DNA of 64,000 bases from Hippopus hippopus (GCA_946811185.2 OX328101.1:32162122-32226121); one strand, 5' to 3'; shown: positions 41,718 to 52,170, counted from the first letter of the stretch. Numbers and translations: made by a program. The notes: a model not told the origin generated them from the sequence alone.

Positions 41718-41941
41718 ATTAACTCTTTACCAAACAACAAAATTTTAGACTGGTCCAAATTGAAAGCATTTGCAGACAACAGATTTAGCTGAATCCATGG
41801 TAATCATCCATGAAAGTGTAGAAAACCTGGGAAAAGGAGGAAATGCTGGTTACCAGCATTTTCTCCTTTTCCCATAAGGTTTTCAAAATGCCATTTTCTA
41901 CAGGGTTGTTGAAACTCGGGATTGTGGGGTAAAGAGTAAAT
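41718..41941 (-). mobile_element. Family A, full length
   Basis: TTAACTCTTTACCAAACAAC to GTGGGGTAAAGAGTAAA; core shortened to AAAACCTGGGAAAAGGAGG. Confidence 0.87.
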
Positions 41942-42096
41942 AAATTAATTCATTCTTCACTTTCTAAGACATATTGTCAGTGTGGCAAAGTCATTACAAA
42001 ATGGTTTCAATCATTCTAACTAAATTCTTTTGGAGTGAAACTAAACAGAGAAAGTTTATCAGGAAGCTGTTGCAGTTTTTTTTTTCTTTTTCATTT

Positions 42097-42162
42097 AACA
42101 CTTTAATAAATGATACTGTATTTTTATGACCCTTACAAAGAAGGCTTTTAAAAACACAGTTT
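42097..42162 (+). mobile_element. Family A left-end fragment
   Basis: TTAACACTTTAATAAATGAT then TTTTTATGACCCTTAC and AAAGAAGGCTTTTAAAAAC. Confidence 0.5.
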
Positions 42163-42209
42163 GACATTTGAGACAGTAATGGCTACGGTTTCAAGGCAAT
42201 TAAAATTAT

Positions 42210-42437
42210 TTAACTCTTTACCAAACAATCCCGTGTTTTTACGACTCTTGGAAATAAAGCTTTGAAAACAGTGTGGGAAAAGGAGAAAATGCTGGTAACC
42301 AGCATTTTCTCCTTTTCCCACAATGTTTTCTACCCTATCAAAGAAAGAAATCATCATTTTCCCAAAATTTAATTTATGATCTGAAAATGCTTTCAATTTG
42401 GTCCAGCCCAAAATTTTGTTGTTTGGGAAAGGGTTAA
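42210..42437 (+). mobile_element. Family A, full length
   Basis: TTAACTCTTTACCAAACAAT to GTTTGGGAAAGGGTTAA; core perfect apart from CAGTGTGGG. Shares TTAA with the next copy. Confidence 0.9.
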
Positions 42438-42640
42438 CTATTTACCGCACTATCCTGACTTTTAATGGCCCTGAGAAAGAAGCTATTTGAAAACATGTTG
42501 GGAAAAGGAGAAAATGCTTGCAACCAGTTTTTTTCTCTTTTTTTTTTGCATTCTCTTCTACTTTTTCATAGGCATTATGAATTTTAAGTTGCTCCCAGCC
42601 CCTGAGTTGCTCAAAATTACATTACTTCTTCATTTGAAAA
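42434..42640 (+). mobile_element. Family A, right half degraded
   Basis: TTAACTATTTACCGCACTAT start; right arm replaced by a T-run; right spacer unrecognisable beyond TTTTCATAGGC. Confidence 0.72.
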
Positions 42641-42655
42641 TTCATTGGAATCTCA

Positions 42656-42872
42656 TTAATCCTATACCACACAATACCCATTTTTAACAAACGGAAGGAA
42701 GAAGGCCTTTGAAAACGTTGTGGGAAAAGCTGAAAATGCACACATTTTCTTTTCCCACAATGTTTTCTACCCAATCGTCATTTTAGCAACACTTTTATAA
42801 ATTTTGTCGTCTGCAAAATGAATGCTTTCAGTTTGGACAAGTCCTAAATTTTGTTATTGGGTAAAGAGTTAG
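42656..42872 (+). mobile_element. Family A, core partly deleted
   Basis: TTAATCCTATACCACACAAT to TTGGGTAAAGAGTTAG; core AAAATGCACACATTTTC. Confidence 0.82.
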
Positions 42873-43565
42873 CTCATGAAGCTACTACTAGAAACAAATT
42901 TGCAACAGACAGTTTTGGAAGCATCCTTGTGAAACTACAGATATGTTCATCACTAAATTCAGACAACATCTGAATCAGAAATCAGAAAAAAAAATGAGAC
43001 GTCTACAAAAATCTTTTAAAAAATTCAACTTCTATAACATGGACCTTTTTTGCATGTCTCAAACCAGTATATTGTGTTTTTTTCAGACGGTAAGATTTAT
43101 TAACAAAAAACACACACAAGCATTTCAAGTGGTGCTGCTGTGTACCATAATTGATTTCAATGGCTGAAATAGGCAGGAAAGTGTGGATAATTATATATCT
43201 TTACCTAGTATTATTCGCAAAATTTATGTAAACTTTGACATTGCTATAATGGGATGCACTGTTTGAATAAATTTACGCTGTTCATTACCATGTTACAGTA
43301 CTACAGCTATTTTTCTTTTTTTTTCAATACTGTCAAATAATTTTGAGGGATAACCAATCCAGAACTAGTTATAGCTTTTCATTTCAATACTCTCTGATAA
43401 TTAAGATTTTAAAGTTAATGAAAGTTTGAACATTTCTCTGAAAAATGTTGCCATGAGATTTAAACACTGTAGAGCCAAATCCCTCTCCTGAAATTTAGGT
43501 ACAGATAAAAGCCCACTAGGGCAATTTTAAGGATATGAAGTCATTGGTCATAATATACTAATCTA
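42873..43565. other. Unique AT-rich DNA
   Basis: No repeat or gene recognised. Confidence 0.35.
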
Positions 43566-43789
43566 TTAACCCTTTAAAGAACAACCGATGTTTTAACGCC
43601 CTCGTAGAAAAAAACTTTTGAAAACATTGTAAGAAAGAAAATGCTGGTAACCAGCATTTTCTCCTTTTCCCACAATTTTTTCTATCAAATTAAAGAAAAA
43701 TCTCACCACTTGAGCAATGTCTGATTTGTCATCTGAAAGTATTTTCATTTTGGACCTGTCTAAAATTTTGTAGTTTGATAAAGAGCTGA
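43566..43789 (+). mobile_element. Family A, full length
   Basis: TTAACCCTTTAAAGAACAAC to TTTGATAAAGAGCTGA; left arm shortened (CATTGTAAGAAAGAAAATG). Confidence 0.82.
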
Positions 43790-43800
43790 ATTAAGGCGGA

Positions 43801-43891
43801 GCTTTTGTCCCATCGGGCAATTGTCCTATGGTCTTTTGTCCAGTTGGGCTTTTGTCTATGTGGCTCTTATCCGATGGGATTTTTGTCCTAC
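43801..43891. repeat. 16-bp short tandem motif TTTTGTCC
   Basis: Six imperfect units of 15-17 bp, each with a TTTTGTCC-like part and a GG/GGG end (for example GCTTTTGTCCCATCGG). Possibly the end of an unrecognised MITE. Confidence 0.6.
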
Positions 43892-43970
43892 ACCCCTAAA
43901 TTCAGATCCTAGTTTTACATTTCTTGTAGCGCTAAAATGTTTGGTGTGATCCGGGGATTGATGATTAACA

Positions 43971-44074
43971 AGTTCAAGTTTAAACATACTTATTTTACTT
44001 TGATTGAGAAACAAATTCTTGCAATTTATACTAATCTCTCCCGATTCTGCTTCCTGGGAACTACACCGGTACTC
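43971..44074 (-). mobile_element. Truncated SINE-like element with perfect target duplication
   Basis: Flanked by GATGATTAACA at 43960-43970 and 44075-44085. Shares GATTGAGAAACAAATTCTTG and TTCCTGGGAACTACACCGGT with 36787-36960 but lacks the tRNA head, consistent with 5' truncation on insertion. Confidence 0.78.
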
Positions 44075-44160
44075 GATGATTAACATGTTACGTTACAAAT
44101 AAAGATCCAAATTGTTAAATTTTCAAGGCTGTTTTGGCCACAGTATTCCAGAAATGAGCT

Positions 44161-44245
44161 GGTAGTGTATGTCAAGATCAGCCTACAAGATCAGCTTACA
44201 CATTGTGCGCAGTAGAACCTTAAATATACAACGTCTGCAAAAGTA
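44161..44245. mobile_element. Family B core, rearranged
   Basis: GTCAAGATCAGCCTACA then AGATCAGCTTACACATTGTG; one arm is duplicated. Confidence 0.45.
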
Positions 44246-44249
44246 ACAT

Positions 44250-44509
44250 AAATAGAGAATAGATGGTTGGTGTCTTGGATGGGTTCAGTTTATCGGGCAA
44301 GGCAGAGGAATTTATCCAGTAAGCTGAAGGTGAACCGGATAAATTTCGGAGCCGAGCCCGATAAACTTAACCCATGCAAGACACCAACTATCTATTCTAT
44401 TTATCCTGTCACTCACTGTACCTTTAATAAATTTCTGGAGCCGAGCCTGATAGACTTTCCTGATAGACTTTTCCAATTCAAGACACCAACTGTCTATTTC
44501 ATTTATCCT
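44250..44509. repeat. Inverted repeat plus third direct arm
   Basis: Arm 44250-44303 (GATGGTTGGTGTCTTGGATG) is the inverse of 44351-44402 (CATGCAAGACACCAACTATC). The second arm recurs in direct orientation at 44438-44509 (CAAGACACCAACTGTCTATT). GAGCCGAGCCYGATA is common to all arms. Confidence 0.75.
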
Positions 44510-44592
44510 TTTTCTCAATTATAATCTAAAATCCGACTAAATTGAACTTTTCGCTCGAAATAAGGCACATAGACTCTATTGACATCTTTCTC

Positions 44593-44610
44593 ACTAGATC
44601 TAGATCTAGT
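44593..44610. repeat. 18-bp perfect palindrome
   Basis: ACTAGATCTAGATCTAGT, self-complementary over its whole length. Role unknown. Confidence 0.8.
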
Positions 44611-44673
44611 CTATAAGAAATTTTTAAAAAATGAAGAACCGTGTAAAGCCCTCTGAATATACAGCTGCAATAA

Positions 44674-44722
44674 TGACGTCATGAATGATAGTGGCTACGT
44701 CATAATTATTAAACATGACGTA
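44674..44722. promoter_or_regulatory. Cluster of CRE/ATF-like motifs
   Basis: TGACGTCA (44674-44681, full CREB/ATF consensus), TACGTCA (44696-44702) and TGACGTA (44716-44722) lie in 49 bp. Spacing is about 20 bp, two helical turns. No transcription unit is visible next to it. Confidence 0.35.
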
Positions 44723-45112
44723 TATCTGCAGAAAATATTGTGGCGAAGAAGACAATGTATTTTAAACAAAACAGACGCTTGGTTGAAAATAGTCCCACTT
44801 AGCAGGTGCGCACTTGGCGATCATGTGACCAACTGACGGATAACAAAAAAAATATACGGCACCCTGTTATCAGGTCGAAATTAAAGAAGGTGACAGGATG
44901 AATAGTGTTTAGGTGCCATAATAATGAAAATAATAAATTTCATTTGGCAACATTACTGCCTGTCTTGTTTCACAGGCAGCAAATGAAATGCATATATCAG
45001 CAAATTCTCATATTTCTTATGATTTTTACATTTCGTCACAATATCTTCAAAAGCTATTGGCAGCATAATTATTCCTTTCTATAATACAATACTAATATAC
45101 ATGTGAGAAACG

Positions 45113-45380
45113 TTAACTCTACCAAACAATTTGTAGTGTTAACAACCCTGAGGAAGAAAGTTTTTTAAAACATCGTGGGAAAGGAGAAAAAGCTGGTAGC
45201 CAGCATTTTCTCCTTCTCCCACATTGTTTTTTAACCTTCCAAGAATGAATTAGCAATTGATAATTTTTTTTTTAAATCATCCAAGGTCAGTTCTCATAGG
45301 TCAAGCCACAAATAATTTGTTGTCTGTAAATGCTTTCAATATGTACAAGCCTAAAATTTTGTCATTTGGTAATGAATTAC
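45113..45380 (+). mobile_element. Family A, full length with internal insertion
   Basis: TTAACTCTACCAAACAATTT to TTTGGTAATGAATTA; about 40 bp of AT-rich sequence is added right of the core near 45265-45300. Confidence 0.82.
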
Positions 45381-45820
45381 TGATTGATCTCATACTCTTT
45401 TAGCTGATGTGTAAGTTTATCCTTTAACTCACTCGACACATAATTACATTTAATATATTTCAAGCTGACCAAAAATGAGGGATCTTCAAAGGAGAGGAGG
45501 AAAGTGTCAACTTAAGGCAGATTAGGATGAAGACAATTTTAGTGGGATAATTAGAGTGATAGGTGTAAAGTGGATTTTGTTGAAATATTTTCTAAAGCCA
45601 ATGTCCATTTTTGAGCCAAGAAAACTTGACTTGGATAATGCAGTAATGGCCCAAACATCACAGGGATAGATTATAATTGATGCAACTCTGTGCAAGACAT
45701 TACTGCCAGCAGACAGTTTTGTTGTCTCTATGGTTTTGGGAAGCACTGTGGCAAAAGAAGAAATTGCTCATTTGTGTCAGGAGGTATCATGAGTTTAGAT
45801 TGCTAGGCCTAACTCTATGT
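45381..45820. other. Mostly unique DNA
   Basis: A variant palindrome half (GGCAAAAGAAGAAATTGCTC) at about 45751 recalls the sequence at 604-700. No gene. Confidence 0.35.
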
Positions 45821-45890
45821 GCCTTTGCAGATAGTGTAGACCAAGATCAGACAGAACAGCACATGCTCTTTGATCATAATTGTTGGATAC
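45821..45890. mobile_element. Family B core fragment
   Basis: GCAGATAGTGTAGACCAAGA TCAGAC then CACATGCTCTTTGATCATAA. Confidence 0.5.
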
Positions 45891-45967
45891 TAGGAGAATT
45901 TCATTGGCGAAAACAGCTTTGAAATCACAATATTTTGGTCTGTATTATTAGCAGAAGATATTCATCT

Positions 45968-46094
45968 GACTTTCTATCACACAATACTGAGCTTTAAGAC
46001 GCTGGGAAAGAAAGCTTTTGAAAGCATTGTGAGATAAAGGAGAAAATGTTGATGACCAGTATTTTCTCCATTTCCAACAATTGGTTCTACCCTT
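45968..46094 (+). mobile_element. Family A, left part, interrupted by another family A
   Basis: CTTTCTATCACACAATACTG, decayed core ATGTTGATGACCAGTATT, then TTCTACCCTT, where the next copy begins. Confidence 0.8.
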
Positions 46095-46324
46095 TTAACC
46101 CTTTACCACACAATGACGACTTTTAACGACCTTGAAGAAGCAAGCCTTTTGAAAACATTGTGGGAAAAGGAGAAAATGCTGGTAACCAGCATTTTCTCTT
46201 TTTCCCACAAAGTTTTCTACCCTATCAAAGGAAAATTGAGTAATTTGAGCCACTATGAAATTGTCGTCTGCAAATGCTTTCAATTTGGATAGGTCTAAAG
46301 TTTTGCCGTGTGGTAAAAGGTTAA
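46095..46324 (+). mobile_element. Family A, full length, nested in family A
   Basis: TTAACCCTTTACCACACAAT to GTGTGGTAAAAGGTTAA. Its TTAA sites lie within the ACCCTTTCAAAGACAAA region of the older copy. Confidence 0.9.
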
Positions 46325-46407
46325 AAAACAAATCCCAAAACTTGTGGCTTTTGTAATTTTTCTTCATAAATGCTCTCAAATCTGAGCAGTCTAAAATGTT
46401 GTTGTCT
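46325..46407 (+). mobile_element. Family A, right part of the interrupted copy
   Basis: AAACAAATCCCAAAACTTG continues the older copy, ending GTTGTCTGGTAAAG. Confidence 0.75.
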
Positions 46408-46680
46408 GGTAAAGTAAAGGACATTTTAGACTTGGTTTTGTCTGGTAAAGTAAAGGACATTTTAGACTTGTCCCAATTGAAAGCATTTTGCAGATGATTT
46501 ATCAAATATGATTCATATAACAAGATTTGTCTTTAAAAATATAGAAAACATGATGGGGGGAAAAGGAGACATTGCTGGCTCCCAGGTGTGTCTTGTTCTT
46601 TCTCCACAATCTTTTTAAAAAAAAAGTTTGTTTTTTTACTCAGGGTCATTGAATCATTACAATCGTGTGGTAAATGGTTG
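46405..46680 (-). mobile_element. Family A with a local 34-bp duplication
   Basis: GGTAAAGTAAAGGACATTTT appears twice (about 46407 and 46446). Core decayed (CATTGCTGGCTCCCAGG); ends GTGTGGTAAATGG. Confidence 0.7.
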
Positions 46681-47250
46681 TTTCATGTCACGGTAAGGTT
46701 AATTTAGCTATGTAACATTAAATGGTGATCTAAGGGTGTGGGTTATTGATGTTTCTGTAAACATCAAGGAGGTGTCACTTTTATTGATAAACCGTAAGTA
46801 CCTTTTGGAATTATTAGTCCAGATTAATACCTGTAAAACTACTAATTACTGTTATAATTAAATATAGATTAAGCCCACTTGAATAATCTCATCCACCCTA
46901 CCAGTCCGAATGGAGAGTGACTTTCTCATTCTATCAAAGAGAGTGCCTTTTACCAATATAAAAAAAATCTTGAAGCTGGACTGTATCTTAAATCGTTAAA
47001 AGGTCTGAAAAAAGTACGAAATATTGTGAAATTCCTTGTTTTTTAAGCAATAAACAAGTTAACTTTGAAGAAATCTTTGAAAAAAAAAAAAAGAATAATT
47101 ACCTGTATTCACTCTAAGATGTCCTTGTACACTAAAATACTGATTTAATGCAAAAAAAAAAAGTGTTAATAGTTTGGTCATTTTCCTGTGATTTGAAAAA
47201 AAAAAAGTCTGTCTTGTACATTTTTGAAACCAAAAAGTATGCAGGAATTT
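46681..47250. other. Unique DNA with A-runs
   Basis: Several A9-A12 runs; no gene. Confidence 0.35.
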
Positions 47251-47398
47251 AGACTGTTACAAATGACTTGAGCATTCTCAAAGCAAGATAATGCAGTGGT
47301 TGATGGTTATCAGCATTGCAACAGGTTAGACTGTTACACATGACTTGAGCATTCTCAAAGCAAGATAATGCAGTGGTTGATGGTTATCAGCATTACAG
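47251..47398. repeat. 77-bp direct duplication
   Basis: AGACTGTTACAAATGACTTG (47251) and AGACTGTTACACATGACTTG (47328) start two nearly identical 77-bp copies at the edge of the minisatellite. Confidence 0.9.
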
Positions 47399-48910
47399 TG
47401 GTCAATTACACCACTGCATCACTGATGATTACCCATGGCATCCTCATTGCAAAAACTGACTTAACTGTAGCATCAGCATTGCTTTGGATAATTGAACCAC
47501 AGCATCAGCAATTCAGTGGTCAATTATACCAAAGCATAAGCAGTGTTATGGATGATTAAACCATTGCATCAGCATGGCATCATCATTGCTTTGATGATAA
47601 TACCAAAGCATCAGCACTTCATTAGTTGATTATACCATCAGCATTGCTTTGGATGATTAAACAGCAGCATCTTAATTGCTTTGGTTGATTACACTACAGC
47701 ATAAGTGTTGCTCTGAATGATTAGACCACAGCATCACCATTGCTAAGTTGACTTTACCATGGTATCAGAAGTGCTATGGATGTAACAACAACATTTGTAA
47801 TTCAGTAGTTCATTATACTACAGCATCAGCATTGCTTTGATTGATTATATCATGGTATCAGCATTGCTTTGGATGATTATGCTGCAGCATTGGTAATTCA
47901 GCGGTTGTTTATACCAAAGTATCAGCTTAGGATGATTTTACCACAGCACTACTATGGATAATTATATCACAGCATCAGCATTGCTATGGTTGATTATATC
48001 ACAACATCAGCTTTACTATGGATAATTGAACCATGCCATCAGCATTTTTGCGGTTGATTTTAATTAACACAGCATCACCAATGCTGAGGATGATTACACC
48101 ATGGCATCAGCATTGCTATGGTTGATTATACCACAGCATCAGCTACTTAGTGGTTGATTATACCACAGCATCAGCATTACTATGGATGGCTATACTACAG
48201 CATCAGCAATGCTATGACCGATTATACGAAAGCATCAGCTATTCAATTGTTGATTATATATTCTACAGCATCAGCATTGCTGTGGATGATTAAACCATGT
48301 TATTAGCATTGCTATGATTGATTATATACCACAGCATTAGTATTGCTATGGACGCTTGTACCATGCAATCAGCATTGTTGTGGTAGGTGATATCATGGCA
48401 TCAGTAATTCAGTGATTGATTCTTCCACAACATCAGTATTGCTATGGATGATTATATCACAGCATACATGTTGCCTAGGTTGATTATACTGCATAATCAG
48501 CAGTTCAGCGGTTGATTATACCTCAGCATCATCATTGCTATGGATGCTTGTAGCATGCAATCAGCATTGTTGTGGTAAGTGATACCATGGCATCAGCAAT
48601 TCAGTGTTTGATTCTTCCACAACATCAGCATTGCTATGGATGGATATTCCATGGCATCAGAACTTCTATGGATGAAAGTAATACAACATGAGCTATTCAG
48701 TGGTTGATTATAAATTTCAACATCAACATTGTAATGTTTGTTTATACCGCAGTGTCAGCATTTCAGCAGTTTGTAGAATCATAGCATCAGCTTTGAAATG
48801 GTTAATTACACCTTGGGATCAGCATTGTAATGGTTGATTATACCATGACATCAGCATTGGTAGTGAATACTTTCTACCATGGCATCCACATTATAATTGT
48901 TGATTACATT
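47284..48910 (+). repeat. 32-bp minisatellite, about 50 units
   Basis: Units follow GCATCAGCATTGCTATGG then ATGATTATACCACA, about 32 bp, with frequent alternation to ATTCAGTGGTTGATTATACC that suggests a dimer. Units are considerably diverged, so the array is old or evolving slowly. Family A is absent from it. Confidence 0.9.
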
Positions 48911-49108
48911 GCTGGTGTACCAAGAGTGCTGTGAAATTATTTTCCTCACTGGTAGAAAGTCAGTGTGACACTGGCCCTTCACCTTACACACCCACACACT
49001 TGTATCAAATAAGAAAACTGAGTTCTGTACCTCTTTTTAAAATATTACAATAGAAACTTTGTAAACATCTAGGAAAATGTTGGCGATCAAAATGAATTAA
49101 AGTACCTT

Positions 49109-49306
49109 TTAACCCTTTACCAAACAATCCCTGGTTTTTACGACCCTGAGATAGAAGCCTTTTGAAACCAGCATTTTCTCCTTTTCCCACAATGTTTTCT
49201 ACTCTTCCCACAAGAAACTTCAATTTTTGAGTCACATTAATTTTGTTGTCTGCAAAGACTTTCAATTTGAACCAGTCCAAAATTTTGTCATTTGGTAAAG
49301 AGTTAA
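49109..49306 (+). mobile_element. Family A, left arm deleted
   Basis: TTAACCCTTTACCAAACAAT to TTTGGTAAAGAGTTAA; jumps from CCTTTTGAAA to CCAGCATTTTCTCC. Confidence 0.88.
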
Positions 49307-49429
49307 AGGTATATGTGCAACGCTTCTGCAAAAGTAACATTGTTTGTCATGAGTATTTTTTTATTCTGGCACAACATTTTTAAAAGTGATCACCTGCAAG
49401 ATGCAAATACATGTAGTAGCTTTTAAGTG

Positions 49430-49645
49430 GACTCTTTACCAAATAACTCTAGCTCTCAATGACCTAGACAAGACTTTTAAAAAATCATGGTAAAAGGAGA
49501 AAATGCCAGCATTTTCTCCTATTCCTTCACTGTTTTTTACTCCTTCAAAGACAACTTCTATCATTTGAACCACAATTCATTTGACATCTACAGATGCTTG
49601 AATCTGGACAGTTTTAAAATGTTGTGGCCTGGTAAAGAGCTAAAG
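49430..49645 (+). mobile_element. Family A, core centre deleted
   Basis: ACTCTTTACCAAATAACTCT to CTGGTAAAGAGCTAA; core GAGAAAATGCCAGCATTTTC. Confidence 0.8.
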
Positions 49646-49703
49646 TACCAATTGAAAATAATTGGGAATGCTGACAGGAAAAAATGCATTGGAATAACAA
49701 GTA

Positions 49704-49932
49704 TTAACTCATTACAAAACGACAATATTTTAGGCTTGTCCAAATCGAAAGCATTTGCAGACGACAAAATAAAAGTGACTGAAAATTTGAAATTTGTTTT
49801 GTGAAAGGTAGAAAACATTGTGGGAAAAGGAGAAAATGCTGGTTACCAGCATTTTCTCCTTTTCCCACAATGTTTTCTGAAGGCTTCTTTCTCAGGGTCG
49901 TCAAAAGAAGGGATTGTGTGGTAATGGGTTAA
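49704..49932 (-). mobile_element. Family A, full length
   Basis: TTAACTCATTACAAAACGAC to GTGTGGTAATGGGTTAA; core perfect. Confidence 0.92.
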
Positions 49933-50260
49933 TTACAAATAGTGAAAGAATTTATTTTCAGAGTCTTTCTGTAAGACTTTGATTGGTATTCCATGGTAAC
50001 ATTAAGTTACAGTCTGCACAAATGGAAAGCATTGAGTTCGATAAAAAGAATAAGTATGTAGGAAATGATTATGAACTTGTGCAAGCAGCAAAATTAATTA
50101 TTTGAATGATATCACCTTTCTGTGTACAAACTGAGGTATAAATTACAAATATCTCACTTTGTAGGGGTCTTTATGTCAAATTGCTTTATTTTTTCTCTCA
50201 ATATTAATCAAAATAATTATAACCACTACCCATCACACCTTCATTTCAATTTGTATTTGG
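49933..50260. other. Unique AT-rich DNA
   Basis: Nothing recognised. Confidence 0.3.
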
Positions 50261-50468
50261 TTAACTCTTTACCACACAATCCAGACTTTAAACATTGAAC
50301 CCTGCGAAAGGAAGCTTTTGAAAACATTATGTGAAAGGAGAAAATGCTGATAACCAGCATTTTCTCCTTTACCCACAATGCTTTCTGCCTTATGAAAGAC
50401 ATGTGTCATCATTTTAGCCACATTTTATTTGTCATATGCAAATGCTTTGAATTTGGACTAGCCTAGGT
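50261..50468 (+). mobile_element. Family A, right end shortened
   Basis: TTAACTCTTTACCACACAAT to GGACTAGCCTAGGTAA; joined to the next copy after loss of about 20 bp. Confidence 0.83.
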
Positions 50469-50678
50469 AACCCTTTGTACCACACAACTCTGTGTTTATA
50501 CAGCCCTGTAGAAGAGAGCTTCTGAAAACATGGGAAAAAGGAGAAAATGCTGGTTACCAGCATTTTCTCTTTTTCCCATGATGCTTTCAACCCTGTTATA
50601 AAGAAAACCCATCAATCAAATCAAATTTGTAGTTTGCCTATGTACTCTGTATTGATGAGTCTAGGGTTATTTCATGAG
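50466..50678 (+). mobile_element. Family A, diverged right half
   Basis: GTAACCCTTTGTACCACACA start; core arms both read CATGGGAAAAA and TTTTTCCCATG, so pairing is kept although the sequence changed; ends ATTTCATGAGGTAAA. Confidence 0.8.
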
Positions 50679-50746
50679 GTAAACTCTTTATCAGACAGCA
50701 ATTTTTTAGACTTGCCCAAATTCAAAGCATTTGCAGACGACAAATG
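50679..50746 (-). mobile_element. Family A end fragment
   Basis: AAACTCTTTATCAGACAGCA to TTTGCAGACGACAAATGAA. Confidence 0.65.
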
Positions 50747-50945
50747 AACGCTTTACCACACAATCCCAAGTTTTAACGACCCCAAGAAAGAAGGCTTTTG
50801 AAAACATGTGGGTAAAGGAGAAAATGCTGGTAACCAGCATTTTCTCCTTTTTCAACAGTGTTTTCTACCCTTTCAGAGACAAGTCCCATTATTTAAGCCA
50901 TATTCATGTTATTGTCTTTAAATGCTTTAAATTTTGAAAGATCTT
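50746..50945 (+). mobile_element. Family A, near full length
   Basis: AACGCTTTACCACACAATCC to AATTTTGAAAGATC; truncated at the right end. Confidence 0.8.
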
Positions 50946-50949
50946 TAGT

Positions 50950-51185
50950 TTTTATATGCCCAAAAGGTCATATTATGTTATGGCCTCATCTCCGTCCGTG
51001 CGTCCGTCTGTTAGCAATTTCTTGTGTGCGCAACTCCTCCTAGTTTCCATTGGAATAAGTTCAAACTTACCACAATGAATCTCTATGATGTGTAGTTGTG
51101 CATGTGACTCTTAAAATTTGGATCTCCTTAGGCATTCTCAATTTTAAACTATTTCATTGACAAGCCCCTTTGGGTGTATATGAGG
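50950..51185. repeat. Dispersed element with CCGTCCGTGCGTCCGTC
   Basis: TATGCCCAAAAGG, then the CCGTCCG block, then GTGTGCGCAACTCCTCC. Similar CCGTCCGT blocks occur at about 62180. Probably one end of a dispersed repeat. Confidence 0.45.
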
Positions 51186-51231
51186 TAAAGGGTTAAAGGC
51201 TGCTCAAATAATGAAAGTTGCTTTTCACAGG

Positions 51232-51460
51232 TTAACTCTTTGCCAAACAACAAAATTTTAAACTGGTGCAAATTGAAAGCATTTGCAGACGACAAATTAA
51301 ATGTGGCGCAAATAATAAAATTTGTCTCAAAATGGTAAGAAAACATTTTGGGAAAAGGAGAGAATGCTGGTAACCAGCATTTTCTCCTTTCTCCACAATG
51401 TTTTCTAAAGCCTTTTCTGTCAGGGTCGTTAAAACTCATGATTGTGTGGTAAAGGGTTAA
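51232..51460 (-). mobile_element. Family A, full length
   Basis: TTAACTCTTTGCCAAACAAC to GTGTGGTAAAGGGTTAA; core nearly perfect. Confidence 0.92.
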
Positions 51461-51565
51461 AAGACATTGTGGGAAATGGAGAAAGTGCTCGTATTTTCTC
51501 CTATTCAGACAATGGTTTCAGAAGCTTTCTTCAGGTTCTTGCAAGCATCGGTTTGGTAAAGGATT
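51461..51565 (-). mobile_element. Family A, right half
   Basis: GACATTGTGGGAAATGGAG to CGGTTTGGTAAAGGATT; core centre lost. Confidence 0.6.
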
Positions 51566-51595
51566 GGTATATAGCTTTTTTAGGTAAATACTTGA

Positions 51596-51880
51596 CACTG
51601 AACTGAGCAGCACTCTGGCAAAAGGAGTTTTAAACCTCTTTGATGCATTATACCAAGGAAGTATCATATAACTTATAATGGATCTATATAATCCAGTTTG
51701 TCCCACAACCAATCGAATCATGGGATAGAATGGTCTATGGACACACAGAAATTTTACAAAATTAATTGCAAAAGTTTTGACTTATGTCAGCCTGCGCGAA
51801 CTACGCAAGCTGACATGAGTAGATACTCTTTGCAGATGCATAAAACCCCTTTTTCACAAAGCCTGACTCAATAATTATTG
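51596..51880. repeat. Dispersed repeat C, second copy
   Basis: CACTCTGGCAAAAGGAG, ATAGAATGGTCTATGG and CCTTTTTCACAAAGCCTG shared with 9486-9790. The core palindrome is ATGTCAGCCTGCG / ACGCAAGCTGACATG. Confidence 0.65.
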
Positions 51881-51942
51881 TTCTTGCAGGTTATAATGGT
51901 ACTCTTAAGCTGAGCCTGATGGATCAGTTGGTGGTTTACAGG

Positions 51943-52170
51943 TTAACCCTTTACCACACGACCAATTTTAGACCTGTCCGAATTGAAAGCATTTGCAGAG
52001 GACAGTTTCAATGTGGATCATATTAAATGATTTTTCTTTGATAGGGTAGAAAACATTGTGGGAAAAGGAGAAAATGCTGGTTACCAGCATTTTCTCCTTT
52101 TCCCACAATGTTTTCAAAAGCCTTCCCTATCAGGAGTGTCAAAAGTCGTCATTGTGTGGTAAAGGGTTAA
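51943..52170 (-). mobile_element. Family A, full length
   Basis: TTAACCCTTTACCACACGAC to GTGTGGTAAAGGGTTAA; core perfect. Confidence 0.92.

Larger units (their letters stand above)
44399..44903. mobile_element. Candidate TIR element, ATTTATCCTGTCAC ends
   Basis: ATTTATCCTGTCAC at 44399-44412 and GTGACAGGATGAAT at 44890-44903 are inverted with one mismatch. About 505 bp, more GC/CpG-rich than its surroundings, and contains the CRE-like cluster. Confidence 0.45.

Noticed and set aside
44593..44610. Regulatory operator
   Set aside because: A perfect 18-bp palindrome, but made of repeated CTAGAT units and without any nearby transcription unit.
46095..46523. 142-codon minus-strand frame
   Set aside because: It runs through two or three adjacent family A copies; the translation is repeat sequence.
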